A DNA stretch of 64,000 nucleotides from contig NZ_JQCA01000163.1 in the NCBI RefSeq assembly GCF_001437125.1, positions 29,104-93,103 on the forward strand, written 5' to 3'. Numbering within the stretch: position 1 is the stretch's first letter; every line of letters starts with the position of its first letter. Both the position numbers and the translations under genes were made by a program. This document shows, in pieces, positions 39,265-49,695 of the stretch. The stretch is from Levilactobacillus paucivorans. GTDB taxonomy: Bacteria > Bacillota > Bacilli > Lactobacillales > Lactobacillaceae. The notes beneath the pieces are model-generated. The model searched no databases. It was not told the origin of the DNA and saw nothing but the letters and a program-made list of their open reading frames with translations.

Positions 39265-42200
39265 TTAGTCTTGTGTGTTCGGTTGACTTTCATTTTTAGT
39301 GGTTTCTGGTGCTGCTTTGGCACTTTCAGCCTGAGCTTGCGCCTTACGTTGTTCTTCTTGCTGTTGGGCAAGCTTACTCAACGCATCAACGTTCACAACA
39401 TCATCGTCATCGTCGTCCATATCACGGAGTTCGATTTCTTCGTTGTTCCCGTTTAAGACCTTCATGTCCAGCCCCAAGGATTGTAATTCCTTGACCAGAA
39501 CACGGAAGGATTCAGGCACACCAGGCTTTGGAATTGGATCGCCCTTAACGATGGCTTCGTAGGTCTTAACCCGTCCAACCACGTCATCAGACTTGTACGT
39601 TAAGATTTCTTGTAACGTATAAGCGGCACCATAAGCTTCCAAGGCCCAAACTTCCATTTCACCGAAACGTTGGCCACCAAATTGCGCTTTACCACCAAGT
39701 GGTTGTTGCGTAACCAGTGAGTAAGGTCCGATGGAACGGGCGTGCATCTTGTCGTCGACCATGTGGGCCAGCTTCAAGTAGTTCATAACACCAACGGCAA
39801 CTCGCTTGTCGAATGGTTCACCGGTCCGACCATCGTATAAGACAGTCTTAGCATCGGCAGCCATACCGGCTTCCTTAACAGCGTCCGCAATATCAGTATC
39901 TTGGGCACCATCAAAGACAGGCGTTGCCACGTGGATACCCAGCTTACGAGCAGCCATCCCTAAATGCAATTCGAGCACTTGCCCGATATTCATACGAGAA
40001 GGCACACCCATTGGGCTCAACATGATGTCAATTGGGGTCCCATCTGGCATGTACGGCATATCTTCTTCAGGGATAACGACGGAAACCGTCCCCTTGTTAC
40101 CGTGACGACCAGACATCTTGTCCCCAACTTGGATCTTCCGCTTTTGTGCGATGTAGACCCGAACCATCATGTTAACACCAGGAGAAAGTTCATCCCCGTT
40201 TTCACGCGTAAAGATCTTTACGTCCTGGATAATCCCGCCACCACCATGAGGAACCTTCAGGGAAGTATCCCGAACTTCACGGGCCTTTTCACCAAAGATG
40301 GCATGGAGTAAACGTTCTTCGGCTGATAATTCAGTCACACCCTTAGGCGTTACCTTACCAACCAGGATGTCACCGTCTTGAACTTCGGCACCAATCCGGA
40401 TAATTCCGTCTTCGTCCAAGTTCTTCAAGGCGTCTTCACCCACGTTAGGAATTTCGCGAGTCATTTCTTCAGGTCCGAGCTTCGTATCACGTGCTTCTGA
40501 TTCGTATTCTTCAATATGAATCGACGTGTAAACGTCATCGCGAACCAACCGTTCGTTGATCCCGATGGCATCTTCGAAGTTGTACCCTTGCCAAGTCATG
40601 AAGGCAACTAATGGGTTTTGACCTAAGGCCAGTTCCCCATTTTCCATTGAAGGACCATCAGCCAAGATTTCGTCGTTGTCGACGTGATCGCCAACCTTAA
40701 CGATTGGACGTTGGTTGTAGTTCTTCCCACCGTTAGAACGGCGGAACTTCATCAGCTTGTAAGTGTCCAGCGCATCGTCAGCACGACGTACACGGATTTC
40801 ACGTGCATCGACGTATTCAACAGTACCTTCGTGTTGGCTAATTAAAGCAACCCCGGAGTCATGCGCTGCTTTGTATTCGATACCAGTTCCAACCAATGGT
40901 GCATGAGGGTCAAGCAATGGCACAGCTTGCCGTTGCATGTTGGCACCCATCAAGGCACGGTTGGAGTCATCGTTTTCCAAGAAAGGAATACATGCCGTGG
41001 CCACAGCAACAACTTGCTTAGGCGAAACGTCCATGTAGTCAATCCGGTCAGCCGTCGTTTCGATGTTATCGGCTTCGGAACGGGCCATGATGGTATCCGT
41101 ATCGAATGAACCGTCATCTTTCAATGGCGTGTTGGCTTGGGCAACGACGTAGTTATCTTCTTCGTCGGCCGTCAGGTAATCGATCTTGTCGGTAACCTTG
41201 TGTGTGTCCCATGAGACACGACGGTATGGCGTTTCGATGAACCCGTACTTGTTAACCCGAGCGTAACTGGAAAGACTGTTAATCAACCCAATGTTAGGAC
41301 CTTCAGGGGTTTCAATTGGACACATACGGCCATAGTGGGTGTAGTGAACGTCCCGGACTTCATATCCGGCACGGTCACGCGTCAAACCACCAGGTCCAAG
41401 GGCAGATAACCGACGCTTATGCGTTAATTCGCCAAGTGGGTTGGTCTGGTCCATGAATTGTGACAATTGAGATGACCCAAAGAATTCCTTGATTGAGGCA
41501 ACCACTGGACGAATGTTAATCAGTTGTTGTGGCGTTACCGTCGCAGCATCCTGAATGGACATCCGTTCACGCACAACCCGTTCCATCCGAGATAACCCGA
41601 TCCGGAATTGGTTTTGCAAGAGTTCACCCACGGAACGAATCCGTCGGTTACCCAAGTGGTCAATGTCATCGACGTTCCCAATTCCAACTTGGAGATCGAA
41701 GAAGTAGTTCATGGAAGCAATGATGTCGGCTGGGCGAATGTGCTTCAGCTTGATATCAATGTTTCCATTCCCAATAACAGGAACTTCTTGTTCGGGATCG
41801 TCTGGTGATTGTACCTTAATAATTTGTAATTTAAGTGGTTCAGTGACAACGGCTTCGTCTGAAGGTTGGAAAGTCACCATCTTGAAGTCATCTTGGTCCA
41901 GGTATGGCGCCAAGGTCTTCATGACGTCTTTATCAACAACCGTGCCCTTTTGGGCGATAACTTCACCAGTATCTGGGTCGGCTAACGTTTCGGCTAAGGT
42001 TAAGCCAAGTAAACGGGTCTTCAGGCTAAGCTTCTTGTTGGTCTTGTACCGACCAACAGGGGCCATGTCGTAACGCTTTGGATCGAAGAACCGTGCAGTC
42101 AGTAAACTCCGTGAAGAGTCCGCCGTCTTAGGTTCACCTGGACGTAGACGTTCGTAGATGTCCTTTAAGGACTCTTCGACACGTGAATCGTCACTGTTCT

Positions 42201-42879
42201 TGTGAATATCCTTTTCCAACGTCTGTGAAAGACTTTCGTTGTCACCCAAGATATCCAAGATTTCATCGTCAGAACCGAATCCTAATGCCCGAACTAATTC
42301 AGTCATTGGGATCTTACGAGTCCGGTCGATCCGAACGTAAGAAACGTTCTTAGCGTCCGTTTCAAATTCAAGCCAAGCACCCCGGTTAGGGATAACAGTG
42401 GCACCGAAGATGGTCCGACCGTTCTTATCAGTATCGTCATTGAAGTAAACGCCTGGTGACCGGACTAATTGGGAAACAATTACCCGTTCTGCCCCGTTAA
42501 TAATGAAGGTCCCTTGGGCCGTCATTAATGGGAAATCACCGAAGAAGACGTCTTGTGACTTAATTTCGCCCGTTTCATGGTTCGTCAAGCGAAGGGTTAC
42601 GTGCAGTGGTGCAGAATAGTTCGCATCATGCTCCCGTGCTTCATCGACCGTATATTTGGGTTCTAGTAATTGATAATCAACAAACTCTAACGAAAGGTTT
42701 CCTTGAAAATCTTCGATTGGCATGATGTCGTCGAACATATCGCGTAAACCTTCGTCAAGGAACCAGTTATACGAATTGGTCTGAATCTCGATTAAGTTAG
42801 GGAGATCAAGGACTTCCTTGATCCGCGAATAGCTACGGCGAGTACGGTGTTTCCCGTATTTCACTAAGTGTCCTGCCAA
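39265..42879 (-). CDS. rpoB: RNA polymerase beta subunit (TTG start)
   Basis: 1204-residue subunit. The rifampicin region reads [30 protein letters not shown], wild type as far as can be judged. It ends in an acidic and Gln-rich tail ([14 protein letters not shown], then [12 protein letters not shown]). The frame opens at a GTG inside the RBS; the TTG at 42879 ([20 protein letters not shown]) has the right spacing after AGGTGA. First gene of rpoBC with a 190-nt leader. Confidence 0.98.
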   Translation of the reverse strand: MAGHLVKYGKHRTRRSYSRIKEVLDLPNLIEIQTNSYNWFLDEGLRDMFDDIMPIEDFQGNLSLEFVDYQLLEPKYTVDEAREHDANYSAPLHVTLRLTNHETGEIKSQDVFFGDFPLMTAQGTFIINGAERVIVSQLVRSPGVYFNDDTDKNGRTIFGATVIPNRGAWLEFETDAKNVSYVRIDRTRKIPMTELVRALGFGSDDEILDILGDNESLSQTLEKDIHKNSDDSRVEESLKDIYERLRPGEPKTADSSRSLLTARFFDPKRYDMAPVGRYKTNKKLSLKTRLLGLTLAETLADPDTGEVIAQKGTVVDKDVMKTLAPYLDQDDFKMVTFQPSDEAVVTEPLKLQIIKVQSPDDPEQEVPVIGNGNIDIKLKHIRPADIIASMNYFFDLQVGIGNVDDIDHLGNRRIRSVGELLQNQFRIGLSRMERVVRERMSIQDAATVTPQQLINIRPVVASIKEFFGSSQLSQFMDQTNPLGELTHKRRLSALGPGGLTRDRAGYEVRDVHYTHYGRMCPIETPEGPNIGLINSLSSYARVNKYGFIETPYRRVSWDTHKVTDKIDYLTADEEDNYVVAQANTPLKDDGSFDTDTIMARSEADNIETTADRIDYMDVSPKQVVAVATACIPFLENDDSNRALMGANMQRQAVPLLDPHAPLVGTGIEYKAAHDSGVALISQHEGTVEYVDAREIRVRRADDALDTYKLMKFRRSNGGKNYNQRPIVKVGDHVDNDEILADGPSMENGELALGQNPLVAFMTWQGYNFEDAIGINERLVRDDVYTSIHIEEYESEARDTKLGPEEMTREIPNVGEDALKNLDEDGIIRIGAEVQDGDILVGKVTPKGVTELSAEERLLHAIFGEKAREVRDTSLKVPHGGGGIIQDVKIFTRENGDELSPGVNMMVRVYIAQKRKIQVGDKMSGRHGNKGTVSVVIPEEDMPYMPDGTPIDIMLSPMGVPSRMNIGQVLELHLGMAARKLGIHVATPVFDGAQDTDIADAVKEAGMAADAKTVLYDGRTGEPFDKRVAVGVMNYLKLAHMVDDKMHARSIGPYSLVTQQPLGGKAQFGGQRFGEMEVWALEAYGAAYTLQEILTYKSDDVVGRVKTYEAIVKGDPIPKPGVPESFRVLVKELQSLGLDMKVLNGNNEEIELRDMDDDDDDVVNVDALSKLAQQQEEQRKAQAQAESAKAAPETTKNESQPNTQD

Positions 42880-43071
42880 GTTGTTCACCTCTCCTATTTA
42901 TTCTGTCAACTGGCCAATCCGGAATGTTACATTTTGATTACAATTGCATTTAGACCCGGATTTTTGGCAAAAAAAATCCAAAAACAAACCCAAAGTTTGC
43001 TTTTGGCTTCTTATAGTGATAGCTCCGGACAATATATCGGCGCTACCAATTTCAGTTCACAGTTGCATACG
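42880..43071 (-). ncRNA. rpoB leader RNA with internal terminator-like hairpin (candidate Lacto-rpoB motif)
   Basis: In the minus-strand leader a 12-position stem (42978-42989 with 42995-43006, one G-U) is followed by ATTTTTTTT, which reads as an intrinsic terminator inside the leader. Downstream, AATCCGG (42916-42922) pairs with CCGGATT (42956-42962). The Lacto-rpoB RNA motif is known from this exact position in lactic acid bacteria; identity is by position and needs a model search. Confidence 0.6.
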
Positions 43072-43077
43072 AATAAT

Positions 43078-43106
43078 ATAGTACTAAATCTAGCACCAAA
43101 TGTCAA
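43078..43106 (-). promoter_or_regulatory. rpoBC promoter
   Basis: Perfect TTGACA (43101-43106), a 17-bp spacer and TACTAT (43078-43083), immediately after the tetR-like gene. Confidence 0.88.
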
Positions 43107-43116
43107 TACATTGACT

Positions 43117-43716
43117 TTACTTTCTAGTGGCAACGCCAAACAAGATTAGCCGGACTAACGCGACCGTTTGCTCATGCTGCGTCGCATCCTTAGGACCCAC
43201 GTGATGGAACGTATTAAAGAGCGGGCTCAGACTAGTCAGATAGAAGGAAGCCGCGTCTTGTGGTTGAACCTCGTCCTGTAACTGAACCGCATCCGTGGCG
43301 AAGAAGGTCGTCAGTGGGACCAGGTAATCCTGTTGAAAGATCATCCCCAGCTGCCGCTGGTTTTCGGGCTTCAGGAAGCGAAAACTCCCGTGAATCACCG
43401 TGAAGATGTCTCTAGGATGCGCCGACGTTAGAACCTCGGTTACCGCCGTTAGGGCCGCAACTGAGTCAACATCCGGCGTCAACTGGGCAACGCCCTGTGT
43501 GATGCCCTCACGAATCTCCTCGCCGACTGTCCGAATCACCTCTAAGAAGATGACTTCCTTATCACTAAAATGGTGATATAAGGCAGGTTGCGTGATACCT
43601 ACCTGGCGCGCTATCTCACGCGTTGACGTTGCTTGATAACCCTGTGACAAAAATTGTTCCCGGGCCGCCGTCAAAATAGCCGCGTGCGTCCGAGTCAATT
43701 GTTCTTCTCTCTTCAT
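43117..43716 (-). CDS. TetR/AcrR-family transcriptional regulator
   Basis: Dimeric repressor-type protein of 199 residues. The N-terminal HTH is complete: AAREQFLSQGYQATSTREIA, then VGITQPALYHHFSDKEVIF, the best-conserved TetR recognition helix. The C-terminal ligand domain is not recognisable. No efflux or enzyme gene is adjacent in a divergent position, since clpC upstream ends into its own terminator, so the target is unknown. RBS AAAGGA. Confidence 0.9.
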   Translation of the reverse strand: MKREEQLTRTHAAILTAAREQFLSQGYQATSTREIARQVGITQPALYHHFSDKEVIFLEVIRTVGEEIREGITQGVAQLTPDVDSVAALTAVTEVLTSAHPRDIFTVIHGSFRFLKPENQRQLGMIFQQDYLVPLTTFFATDAVQLQDEVQPQDAASFYLTSLSPLFNTFHHVGPKDATQHEQTVALVRLILFGVATRK

Positions 43717-43806
43717 TTACAGGCCGTCGTCCTTTCTCAAATTAAATTTCCTAACTAGTGTACCACATTTCATTTATCACTAGGTAGACCGACCGGACGC
43801 CCTGTC

Positions 43807-43842
43807 AAAAAAGGTAGCCATCCTTAAATTGGAATGACTACC
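43807..43842 (-). terminator. ctsR-clpC terminator
   Basis: Eleven-base-pair stem (43813-43823 with 43831-43842, G-U pairs), then TTTTTTG on the minus strand. Confidence 0.9.
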
Positions 43843-43860
43843 TCAGTGTTTATTTTACTT

Positions 43861-46356
43861 TTAGTGACTAACGATTGCCGTTGGTTCCTGGCTCTTGCTG
43901 GGTTTGATGGCCATAGTCATCTTGCCGTGAGAAGCCCCCATGGTTACTTGATCATGGGTCTTGACCTCACCGCTTAGCAAAGCCTCACTCAACCGGTCTT
44001 CAACCTGAGTCTGTAAGGCCCGCCGAATTGGTCGTGCCCCATACTCGGGATCGAACCCAGCCTTAGCAATCACGTCAATTGCGGCTGGCGTAATCTTCAG
44101 CTTGATGGACTGGTCAGCAACTCGTAAGACGATTTGCTTAGCCATCAACTTCACGATCTCATGGAGTTCATCCTTCTTCAAGGAGTGGAAGATGACCGTC
44201 TCATCAATCCGGTTCAAGAATTCTGGCCGGAATGACTGTTTGAGTGTCTCCCGAATGGTCTGAGCCATCGCCTTGTAGTTGTTGGCCTGATCTTCAGCAC
44301 CAAAGCCGACGGTCTTTTCATCCCGCAACTTCGTGGCTCCTAAGTTAGAGGTCATGATTAAGATGGTATTTCTGAAGTCCACCTTACGCCCCTTTGAATC
44401 GGTCAGATACCCGTCGTCCAACACCTGTAAGAGGATGTTGAAGACATCGGGATGGGCCTTTTCCACTTCATCGAATAGAACGACGGAATATGGTTTTTGG
44501 CGAACCTTTTCGGTTAATTGGCCACCTTCATCATAGCCGACGTAACCAGGAGCAGACCCAATCAAACGACTCGTGGAGTACTTCTCCATGTATTCGCTCA
44601 TGTCGACACGAATCATGTTGTTTTCGGACCCAAACATGGCTTCGGCCAAGGCCTTAGCTAATTCGGTCTTCCCCACACCAGTTGGTCCTAAGAACATAAA
44701 GGATCCGATTGGCCGGTTAGGATCTTTCAATCCGGAACGTGCCCGCCGAATAGCTCGAGAAACCGCAGAAACGGCTTCCTCTTGGCCAACGACTCGTTGG
44801 TGCAGAATCTTCTCGAGGTTAACCAAACGGTCAGCATCAGTTTGCTTCAACTGCGTAATTGGCACCCCGGTCCATTCAGCCACAACTTCCGCCACATCTT
44901 CACCCGTGACATCCGTCGTGTACTGTTGGTCGCTGGCAGCCGCCGCTGCGGCCGCCTTAGCTTTACGTGCGTCTAACTTCTCCCGTAAAGCCATCTCTTG
45001 GGTCCGCAACTTAGCGGCCCGTTCGAAGTCCTGCTGTTCGATAGCGGCTTCCTTCTCATCGGCGAGGTTAGCCAACTCTTGCGCCTGCTTAGAGGCTGGC
45101 GTTGGTTTACCCATCTGGTCAATGCGGACTTTAGCCGACGCTTCATCCATCAGATCAATAGCCTTGTCTGGTAAGAAACGGTCACTGATGTAGCGTGTTG
45201 ACAACTTAACGGCTTGGTCCAACGCATCATCCGTAATGTTCACATGATGGTGGTCTTCATAACGTGACCGTAAGCCCTTCAAAATTTCCAAGGCTTCGTC
45301 TGGCGTTGGTTCATTAACCTGAACGGTGGCAAAACGACGTTCCAGAGCGGCATCGGATTCAATGTACTTCTGGTATTCGTCCAACGTTGTGGCCCCAATG
45401 GTCTGGAGTTCACCACGAGCCAAGGCTGGCTTCAAGATGTTAGAGGCATCAATCGCCCCTTCTGCCCCACCGGCCCCAATCAGGGTGTGGAGTTCATCGA
45501 TAAACAGGATAACCTGTCCATCATTGTAGATTTCTTCGATAACTTTCTTCAAGCGATCTTCAAACTCACCACGGTATTTAGTCCCCGCCACGAGTGACCC
45601 CATGTCGAGCATCATTAACCGCTTATTTTGCATATCTTCTGGCACATCGCCGGCGACAATCCGTTGGGCCAAGCCCTCGGCAATCGCCGTCTTCCCAACA
45701 CCGGGTTCCCCGATAAGAACCGGGTTGTTCTTCGTCCGCCGACTCAGAATTTGAATGACCCGTTTAACTTCTTTTTCACGACCGACCGTGGGGTCCATCC
45801 GACCTTCCTTAGCCGCTTCGGTTAAGTTACGAGCCAGAGAATCCAGCGTGGGCGTCCCACCTTGGGCAGCTCGACGTTGTGACCGGTTGTCGTTGCGACG
45901 CTTTGGCGTATCGGTAATCCCAAGCTTCCGCAAAACAACCTTACGGGCGTCCGTTAATTCGACACTCAGGTTCTTTAGGATCCGGGAGGACAGAATCGTT
46001 TCGTCGCTAAGCAACGCCAACAGAATGTGTTCCGTCCCAATCTTCGTGGCCCCTAACCGTTTGGCTTCGTCGCCAGCCAACGTTAGCATCGTTTTGGCCT
46101 TGGGCGAATATGGTAGGTAACTGTCCTTGTCCGTGTTGGCTAACGTGCCATAGCCCGTGAACCGTTCGATTTCCTCACGAACATCGTCTTCAGTAATCGA
46201 AAACTGCTGCAAAACCTTGTTGGCAATGCCATTCTTTTCAATTGTAAGGGCGAGTAGCAGGTGTTCCGTTCCCACCGCTTGGTGCTTAAAATACTTTGCT
46301 TGTTCCTGTGCCAATACCAAGACACTCTTAGCACTCGGTGTAAATAGGTTATCCAT
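43861..46356 (-). CDS. clpC: Clp protease ATPase subunit ClpC
   Basis: HSP100 unfoldase of 831 residues that feeds ClpP and handles damaged or regulatory proteins. It has two N-terminal Clp_N repeats (about 1-145), AAA+ domain 1 with GEPGVGKT, a middle UVR-type segment ([20 protein letters not shown]) and AAA+ domain 2 with [12 protein letters not shown] and a C-terminal D2-small domain. It lies 17 bp after ctsR. mcsA and mcsB, present in Bacillus, are absent, as usual in lactobacilli. Confidence 0.97.
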   Translation of the reverse strand: MDNLFTPSAKSVLVLAQEQAKYFKHQAVGTEHLLLALTIEKNGIANKVLQQFSITEDDVREEIERFTGYGTLANTDKDSYLPYSPKAKTMLTLAGDEAKRLGATKIGTEHILLALLSDETILSSRILKNLSVELTDARKVVLRKLGITDTPKRRNDNRSQRRAAQGGTPTLDSLARNLTEAAKEGRMDPTVGREKEVKRVIQILSRRTKNNPVLIGEPGVGKTAIAEGLAQRIVAGDVPEDMQNKRLMMLDMGSLVAGTKYRGEFEDRLKKVIEEIYNDGQVILFIDELHTLIGAGGAEGAIDASNILKPALARGELQTIGATTLDEYQKYIESDAALERRFATVQVNEPTPDEALEILKGLRSRYEDHHHVNITDDALDQAVKLSTRYISDRFLPDKAIDLMDEASAKVRIDQMGKPTPASKQAQELANLADEKEAAIEQQDFERAAKLRTQEMALREKLDARKAKAAAAAAASDQQYTTDVTGEDVAEVVAEWTGVPITQLKQTDADRLVNLEKILHQRVVGQEEAVSAVSRAIRRARSGLKDPNRPIGSFMFLGPTGVGKTELAKALAEAMFGSENNMIRVDMSEYMEKYSTSRLIGSAPGYVGYDEGGQLTEKVRQKPYSVVLFDEVEKAHPDVFNILLQVLDDGYLTDSKGRKVDFRNTILIMTSNLGATKLRDEKTVGFGAEDQANNYKAMAQTIRETLKQSFRPEFLNRIDETVIFHSLKKDELHEIVKLMAKQIVLRVADQSIKLKITPAAIDVIAKAGFDPEYGARPIRRALQTQVEDRLSEALLSGEVKTHDQVTMGASHGKMTMAIKPSKSQEPTAIVSH

Positions 46357-46373
46357 TGCAGCTCCTCGCTTTC

Positions 46374-46841
46374 CTAACTCTCATAACGTAAATGGTCCAG
46401 AATTGAATTCAAGACCGCCGCGCGTACGCGTTCATCCATTTCACGGCTACCCGTATTAATCGCATCCTTATTAATGGCTGCTAGAATAATATTGGCTTCG
46501 CGCCGGTTAATGGTCCCTGCCTCAAAGAGGTTACGCACCACTGCCAGGCTATCATGCCGTGAAATTTGGTCCCCAACAGCGCTCACCAACGAATCAATGA
46601 AGTCTAAGTTATCCAGTAACTTAACCTTTTCAATCCGAATGTAGCCCCCGCCACCACGCTTACTGCGAACGACATAGCCGTCCTGAATGGTGAAACGGGT
46701 CTTAATCACGTAATTAATCTGTGAAGGCACCACATTAAACTGATCGGCAATCTCCGCTCTGCGGATCTCAACCTGTTGGGATTCCGCCAGAATCTGCTTC
46801 AGGTAAGACTCAATAATATCCGAAATATTATGATTCTCCAT
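46374..46841 (-). CDS. ctsR: Heat-shock repressor CtsR
   Basis: Thermosensing repressor of clp genes, 155 residues. It has the winged [23 protein letters not shown], the glycine-rich wing [11 protein letters not shown] that senses heat, and a C-terminal dimer domain. First gene of ctsR-clpC and probably autoregulated through the box at 46867-46885. Confidence 0.96.
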   Translation of the reverse strand: MENHNISDIIESYLKQILAESQQVEIRRAEIADQFNVVPSQINYVIKTRFTIQDGYVVRSKRGGGGYIRIEKVKLLDNLDFIDSLVSAVGDQISRHDSLAVVRNLFEAGTINRREANIILAAINKDAINTGSREMDERVRAAVLNSILDHLRYES

Positions 46842-46866
46842 TATCGTCCCCCCTTCGCCACAGTTA

Positions 46867-46914
46867 TCTGACTAATGTTGACTAATATTATACGAAATTC
46901 CACCGAAAAAGCAA
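46867..46914 (-). promoter_or_regulatory. ctsR promoter with candidate CtsR operator
   Basis: TTGCTT (46909-46914), a 16-bp spacer and TATAAT (46887-46892). Overlapping the start site is the direct repeat AGTCAAC-ATT-AGTCAGA (46867-46885), close to the CtsR heptad pair. Confidence 0.7.
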
Positions 46915-46961
46915 CGGATTAGCCCGTCCCTTCCGGAGAAGTTCTGGTAAACTATCATAAC

Positions 46962-47007
46962 AAAAAAACGACCAGCTTCCAAACAATTAGTAAGGAATCC
47001 GGTCGTT
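46962..47007 (-). terminator. tRNA cluster terminator
   Basis: A 14-position hairpin (46967-46980 with 46994-47007, two G-U/mismatch positions), then TTTTTTTG on the minus strand. Confidence 0.88.
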
Positions 47008-47040
47008 ATTATCATAATATGTATTCGAGAGATAAAAAAA

Positions 47041-47114
47041 TCGGGAAGACAAGATTTGAACTTGCGACCCCCACGTCCCGAACGTGGTGCTCTACCAAGC
47101 TGAGCTACTTCCCG
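47041..47114 (-). tRNA. tRNA-Pro (anticodon CGG)
   Basis: A 74-nt cloverleaf with acceptor CGGGAAG/CTTCCCG, anticodon loop TTCGGGA in a CCACG/CGTGG stem and discriminator A. CCA is not encoded. Same acceptor stem as the next tRNA-Pro. Confidence 0.95.
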
Positions 47115-47151
47115 AAGAAAGCTCACCAGCAAAATATTAAGCTAGTAAAAA

Positions 47152-47225
47152 TCGGGAAGACAGGATTCGAACCTGCGACCCCCTGGTCCCAAACCAGGTG
47201 CTCTACCAAGCTGAGCTACTTCCCG
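47152..47225 (-). tRNA. tRNA-Pro (anticodon TGG)
   Basis: A 74-nt cloverleaf with anticodon loop TTTGGGA in a CCTGG/CCAGG stem and T-arm loop TTCGAAT. CCA is not encoded. Confidence 0.96.
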
Positions 47226-47256
47226 AAAATTGCTTATGAGACATAAGCAACAAAAA

Positions 47257-47330
47257 TGCACCCAGTAGGAGTCGAACCTACAACCTTCTGATTCGTAGTC
47301 AGACACTCTATCCAATTGCGCTATGGGTGC
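47257..47330 (-). tRNA. tRNA-Arg (anticodon ACG)
   Basis: A 74-nt cloverleaf with acceptor GCACCCA and anticodon loop CTACGAA in a TCTGA/TCAGA stem. A34 is expected to become inosine (TadA). CCA is not encoded. Confidence 0.96.
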
Positions 47331-47350
47331 ATAATTATTATTAAGTTAAA

Positions 47351-47436
47351 TGCCGAGGACCGGGATCGAACCGGTATGGTCATCACTGACCGCAGGATTT
47401 TAAGTCCTGTGCGTCTGCCAATTCCGCCACCCCGGC
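47351..47436 (-). tRNA. tRNA-Leu (anticodon TAA)
   Basis: Class II tRNA of 86 nt with a long variable arm. Anticodon loop CTTAAAA in a CAGGA/TCCTG stem. Discriminator A. Confidence 0.96.
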
Positions 47437-47448
47437 AAAGGGTTAAAA

Positions 47449-47520
47449 AGCGGAAGACGGGATTCGAACCCGCGACCCCCACCATGGCAAGGTGATGTTC
47501 TACCACTGAACTACTTCCGC
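47449..47520 (-). tRNA. tRNA-Gly (anticodon GCC)
   Basis: Acceptor GCGGAAG, anticodon loop TTGCCAT in a CACC/GGTG stem. Discriminator U as usual for tRNA-Gly. Confidence 0.95.
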
Positions 47521-47547
47521 AAATTGGCTATAAAATTAATGGAACCA

Positions 47548-47620
47548 TGCCGACTAGAGGATTCGAACCTCCGACCTCCTCATTACTAGTGAGATGCTCT
47601 GCCAACTGAGCTAAGTCGGC
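47548..47620 (-). tRNA. tRNA-Thr (anticodon AGT)
   Basis: A 73-nt cloverleaf with acceptor GCCGACT and anticodon loop CTAGTAA in a TCTCA/TGAGG stem. A34 in a threonine tRNA is less common than GGT and would need deamination or broad reading. Confidence 0.92.
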
Positions 47621-47658
47621 AAAATATTTTCAAACAAATATTTTGCAATATTTAGTTA

Positions 47659-47740
47659 TGCAGGTGAAGGGACTCGAACCCCCACGTCATAAGACACTAG
47701 AACCTAAATCTAGCGCGTCTGCCAGTTCCGCCACACCTGC
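47659..47740 (-). tRNA. tRNA-Leu (anticodon TAG)
   Basis: Class II tRNA of 82 nt. Anticodon loop TTTAGGT in a CTAGA/TCTAG stem; acceptor GCAGGTG. Confidence 0.96.
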
Positions 47741-47777
47741 AACGTTGGCGAACTAACGCCAGGGATTTTATTCCCAA

Positions 47778-47850
47778 TGGAGGATACAGGGCTCGAACCT
47801 GTGACCCTCTGCTTGTAAGGCAGACGCTCTCCCAACTGAGCTAATCCTCC
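47778..47850 (-). tRNA. tRNA-Val (anticodon TAC)
   Basis: A 73-nt cloverleaf with acceptor GGAGGAT and anticodon loop CTTACAA in a CTGC/GCAG stem. First tRNA of the transcript. Confidence 0.96.
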
Positions 47851-47892
47851 ATGTGCTTTCAAACAAAATATCTCGTTCGAAACAACTATTAT

Positions 47893-47921
47893 AATTTACC
47901 ATGCCGGGAAGATGATGTCAA
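47893..47921 (-). promoter_or_regulatory. tRNA operon promoter
   Basis: Perfect TTGACA (47916-47921), a 17-bp spacer and TAAATT (47893-47898). It lies 40 bp before tRNA-Val. Confidence 0.8.
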
Positions 47922-48080
47922 CAACAATTTTAAATTATTTTGAATAAATATTCGCTGACTGAATAACTACTCCCGTAACAACATTTAATATTGTAGCGTA
48001 TCCCAAATAAAAAAGCCAGCCTTTTTTTGAATTTTTTTACAAGAAACTGTGCTGGACGCTCACTCCCCTCTTGAAAACGC

Positions 48081-48110
48081 AAAAAGAGCCCGACCACTGG
48101 GTCGAACTCT
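48081..48110 (-). terminator. serS terminator
   Basis: Eleven-base-pair stem (48085-48095 with 48100-48110), then TTTTTG. Between it and the tRNA promoter (47922-48080) I see only T-rich sequence and no gene. Confidence 0.88.
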
Positions 48111-48147
48111 TCGCTGAAGCCTGTCGTGTAATTATCCAAAAAACGAG

Positions 48148-49419
48148 TTACTTGGTGATCCGAGTGACGCCACCCATGTAAGGAACCAAGACATCTGGAA
48201 CTGTCACGGAACCATCGGCATTTTGGTAATTTTCCAAAATTGCAGCGACTGCCCGGCCAACGGCCAAACCAGATCCGTTCAGGGCATGGACGTATTGTAA
48301 CTTGCCCTTGTCATCGCGGTACTGGATGTGAGCGCGCCGTGCTTGGAAGTCGGTGGTGTTAGAACAGCTAGAGATTTCACGGTAGGTGTTCTGGTTCGGG
48401 AACCAGACCTCTAAATCATGCGTCATCGCGGCTGTGAAGCTCATGTCGCTGGTTGTAAGCGTAATAACGTGGTAGGCCAGTCCAAGCTTCTGTAAGAGCA
48501 TCTCAGCGTGCTTAGTCAGAGCCTCCAGTTCATCCCAAGAGTTTTCTGGCTTACAGAACTTCACCATTTCAACCTTGTTAAATTGGTGAAGCCGGATTAA
48601 TCCACGAGTATCGCGCCCGGCACTCCCGGCTTCGGAACGAAAGGCTGGCGTCAAGGCCGTGAACCAGACTGGCAGCTTTTCTTCAGGAATGACTTCGTTG
48701 CGGTAGTAGTTCACCAAAGGCACTTCGGCCGTTGGAATCAACGTCATGTCTTCATCCCGTAACTGGTAGACATCTTCCTTAAACTTAGGGAATTGGCCCG
48801 TCCCGTACATGGAGTCATCGTTGACGATGTATGGAGGCAGGACTTCGGTGAAGCCAGCTTCCGTGTTTTGGTCTAAGAAGAAGTTGTAAACGGCCCGTTC
48901 CAAACGCGCCCCGAGACCCATGTAATACAGGTAACGGCTACCGGAGACCTTAGCCCCACGTTCAAAGTCGAGGATGCCCAGGTCTTCCCCAATCTCCCAG
49001 TGGGCCTTAGGTTCGAAGTCTAAGTTAGGCTTCTCGCCCCATTGCCGTAATTCAACACTGCCATCTTCATCCAAACCAACTGGCACGTTGTCATTCGGAA
49101 TGTTTGGCAGGTGAGCGGCGGCATCGTGAACTTGGTCCTTCAAGGTATCGAGTTCAGCGTCTAAAGCCTTGATGTCCGCGCTAACTTGGCGCATTTCCTT
49201 AATCTTATCGTCGGCATCTTCCTTGTTACGCTTCAACTGGGAAATCTCATCGGACACCGTGTTGCGTTGGGCCTTCATGGTTTCACTCTTAACGATCAGC
49301 TCCCGCCGTTTGGCATCTAAGGCCAGTAAGGCATCGATGTCGGCTGGATCAACGTTTCTCGTGGCCAACTTTTCTTTAATGAAGTCTGGTTCTTGGCGAA
49401 TTAACTTTAAATCTAACAT
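48148..49419 (-). CDS. serS: Seryl-tRNA synthetase
   Basis: Class II synthetase charging tRNA-Ser (and tRNA-Sec where present), 423 residues. It has the long N-terminal tRNA-binding coiled coil (about 30-100, rich in Lys, Glu and Asp), motif 2 in [20 protein letters not shown] and motif 3 [14 protein letters not shown]. The frame is open to 49554 through the T-box, but ATG 49419 ([18 protein letters not shown]), seven bases after GGGAG, is the start. Controlled by the T-box upstream. Confidence 0.98.
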   Translation of the reverse strand: MLDLKLIRQEPDFIKEKLATRNVDPADIDALLALDAKRRELIVKSETMKAQRNTVSDEISQLKRNKEDADDKIKEMRQVSADIKALDAELDTLKDQVHDAAAHLPNIPNDNVPVGLDEDGSVELRQWGEKPNLDFEPKAHWEIGEDLGILDFERGAKVSGSRYLYYMGLGARLERAVYNFFLDQNTEAGFTEVLPPYIVNDDSMYGTGQFPKFKEDVYQLRDEDMTLIPTAEVPLVNYYRNEVIPEEKLPVWFTALTPAFRSEAGSAGRDTRGLIRLHQFNKVEMVKFCKPENSWDELEALTKHAEMLLQKLGLAYHVITLTTSDMSFTAAMTHDLEVWFPNQNTYREISSCSNTTDFQARRAHIQYRDDKGKLQYVHALNGSGLAVGRAVAAILENYQNADGSVTVPDVLVPYMGGVTRITK

Positions 49420-49449
49420 GGTTAAACTCCCTTCGATTTGCTGGATGGT

Positions 49450-49657
49450 ACAAAAAAAGCCTCCGTCACATGGGACGAAGACCTTCGCGGTACCACCCAA
49501 GTTCATGGCATAGCCATACACTTGAACATGATAACGGTCTGCACCGTGCGGCATTACCCGCCCACTATTTAATCGTGCTGGAAGTTTCGATGTGGCGGTT
49601 TTCAGCTACCCCGCTTCTCTGGCCATCTACTTAATAGGCACGTCGTGTTTACTAATT
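49450..49657 (-). ncRNA. T-box leader of serS
   Basis: A tRNA-sensing riboswitch that lets serS be made when uncharged tRNA-Ser accumulates. The minus strand shows the invariant T-box GGGTGGTACCGCG (about 49486-49499) and, just after, a 9-bp terminator stem and TTTTTTT (49452-49481). Stem I carries GGTAGCTGAAAACC and the AGAGA motif. Past it, CTTCCAGC offers TCC as the serine specifier codon, which needs folding to confirm. Confidence 0.92.
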
Positions 49658-49663
49658 GCCATA

Positions 49664-49692
49664 ATCATACCGCATTTTAACGGATTAGACAA
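49664..49692 (-). promoter_or_regulatory. serS promoter
   Basis: TTGTCT (49687-49692), a 17-bp spacer and TATGAT (49664-49669), beginning right after the stop of the deoxynucleoside kinase gene. Confidence 0.82.
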
Positions 49693-49695
49693 CGC

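Noticed and set aside
45755..46120. 121-codon and other frames antisense to clpC, rpoB, rpoC and ribosomal genes
   Set aside because: Codon pattern follows the opposite strand of known genes; no RBS or family similarity.
46872..47132. 86-codon frame on - across the tRNA terminator and tRNA-Pro
   Set aside because: It reads through a tRNA and a terminator. Shadow of the non-coding cluster.
47930..48139. 69-codon frame on - between serS and the tRNAs
   Set aside because: Starts in AT-rich sequence without RBS and spans the serS terminator.
49420..49554. N-terminal extension of serS by 45 codons
   Set aside because: The extension lies within the T-box and terminator; family start and RBS fit 49419.
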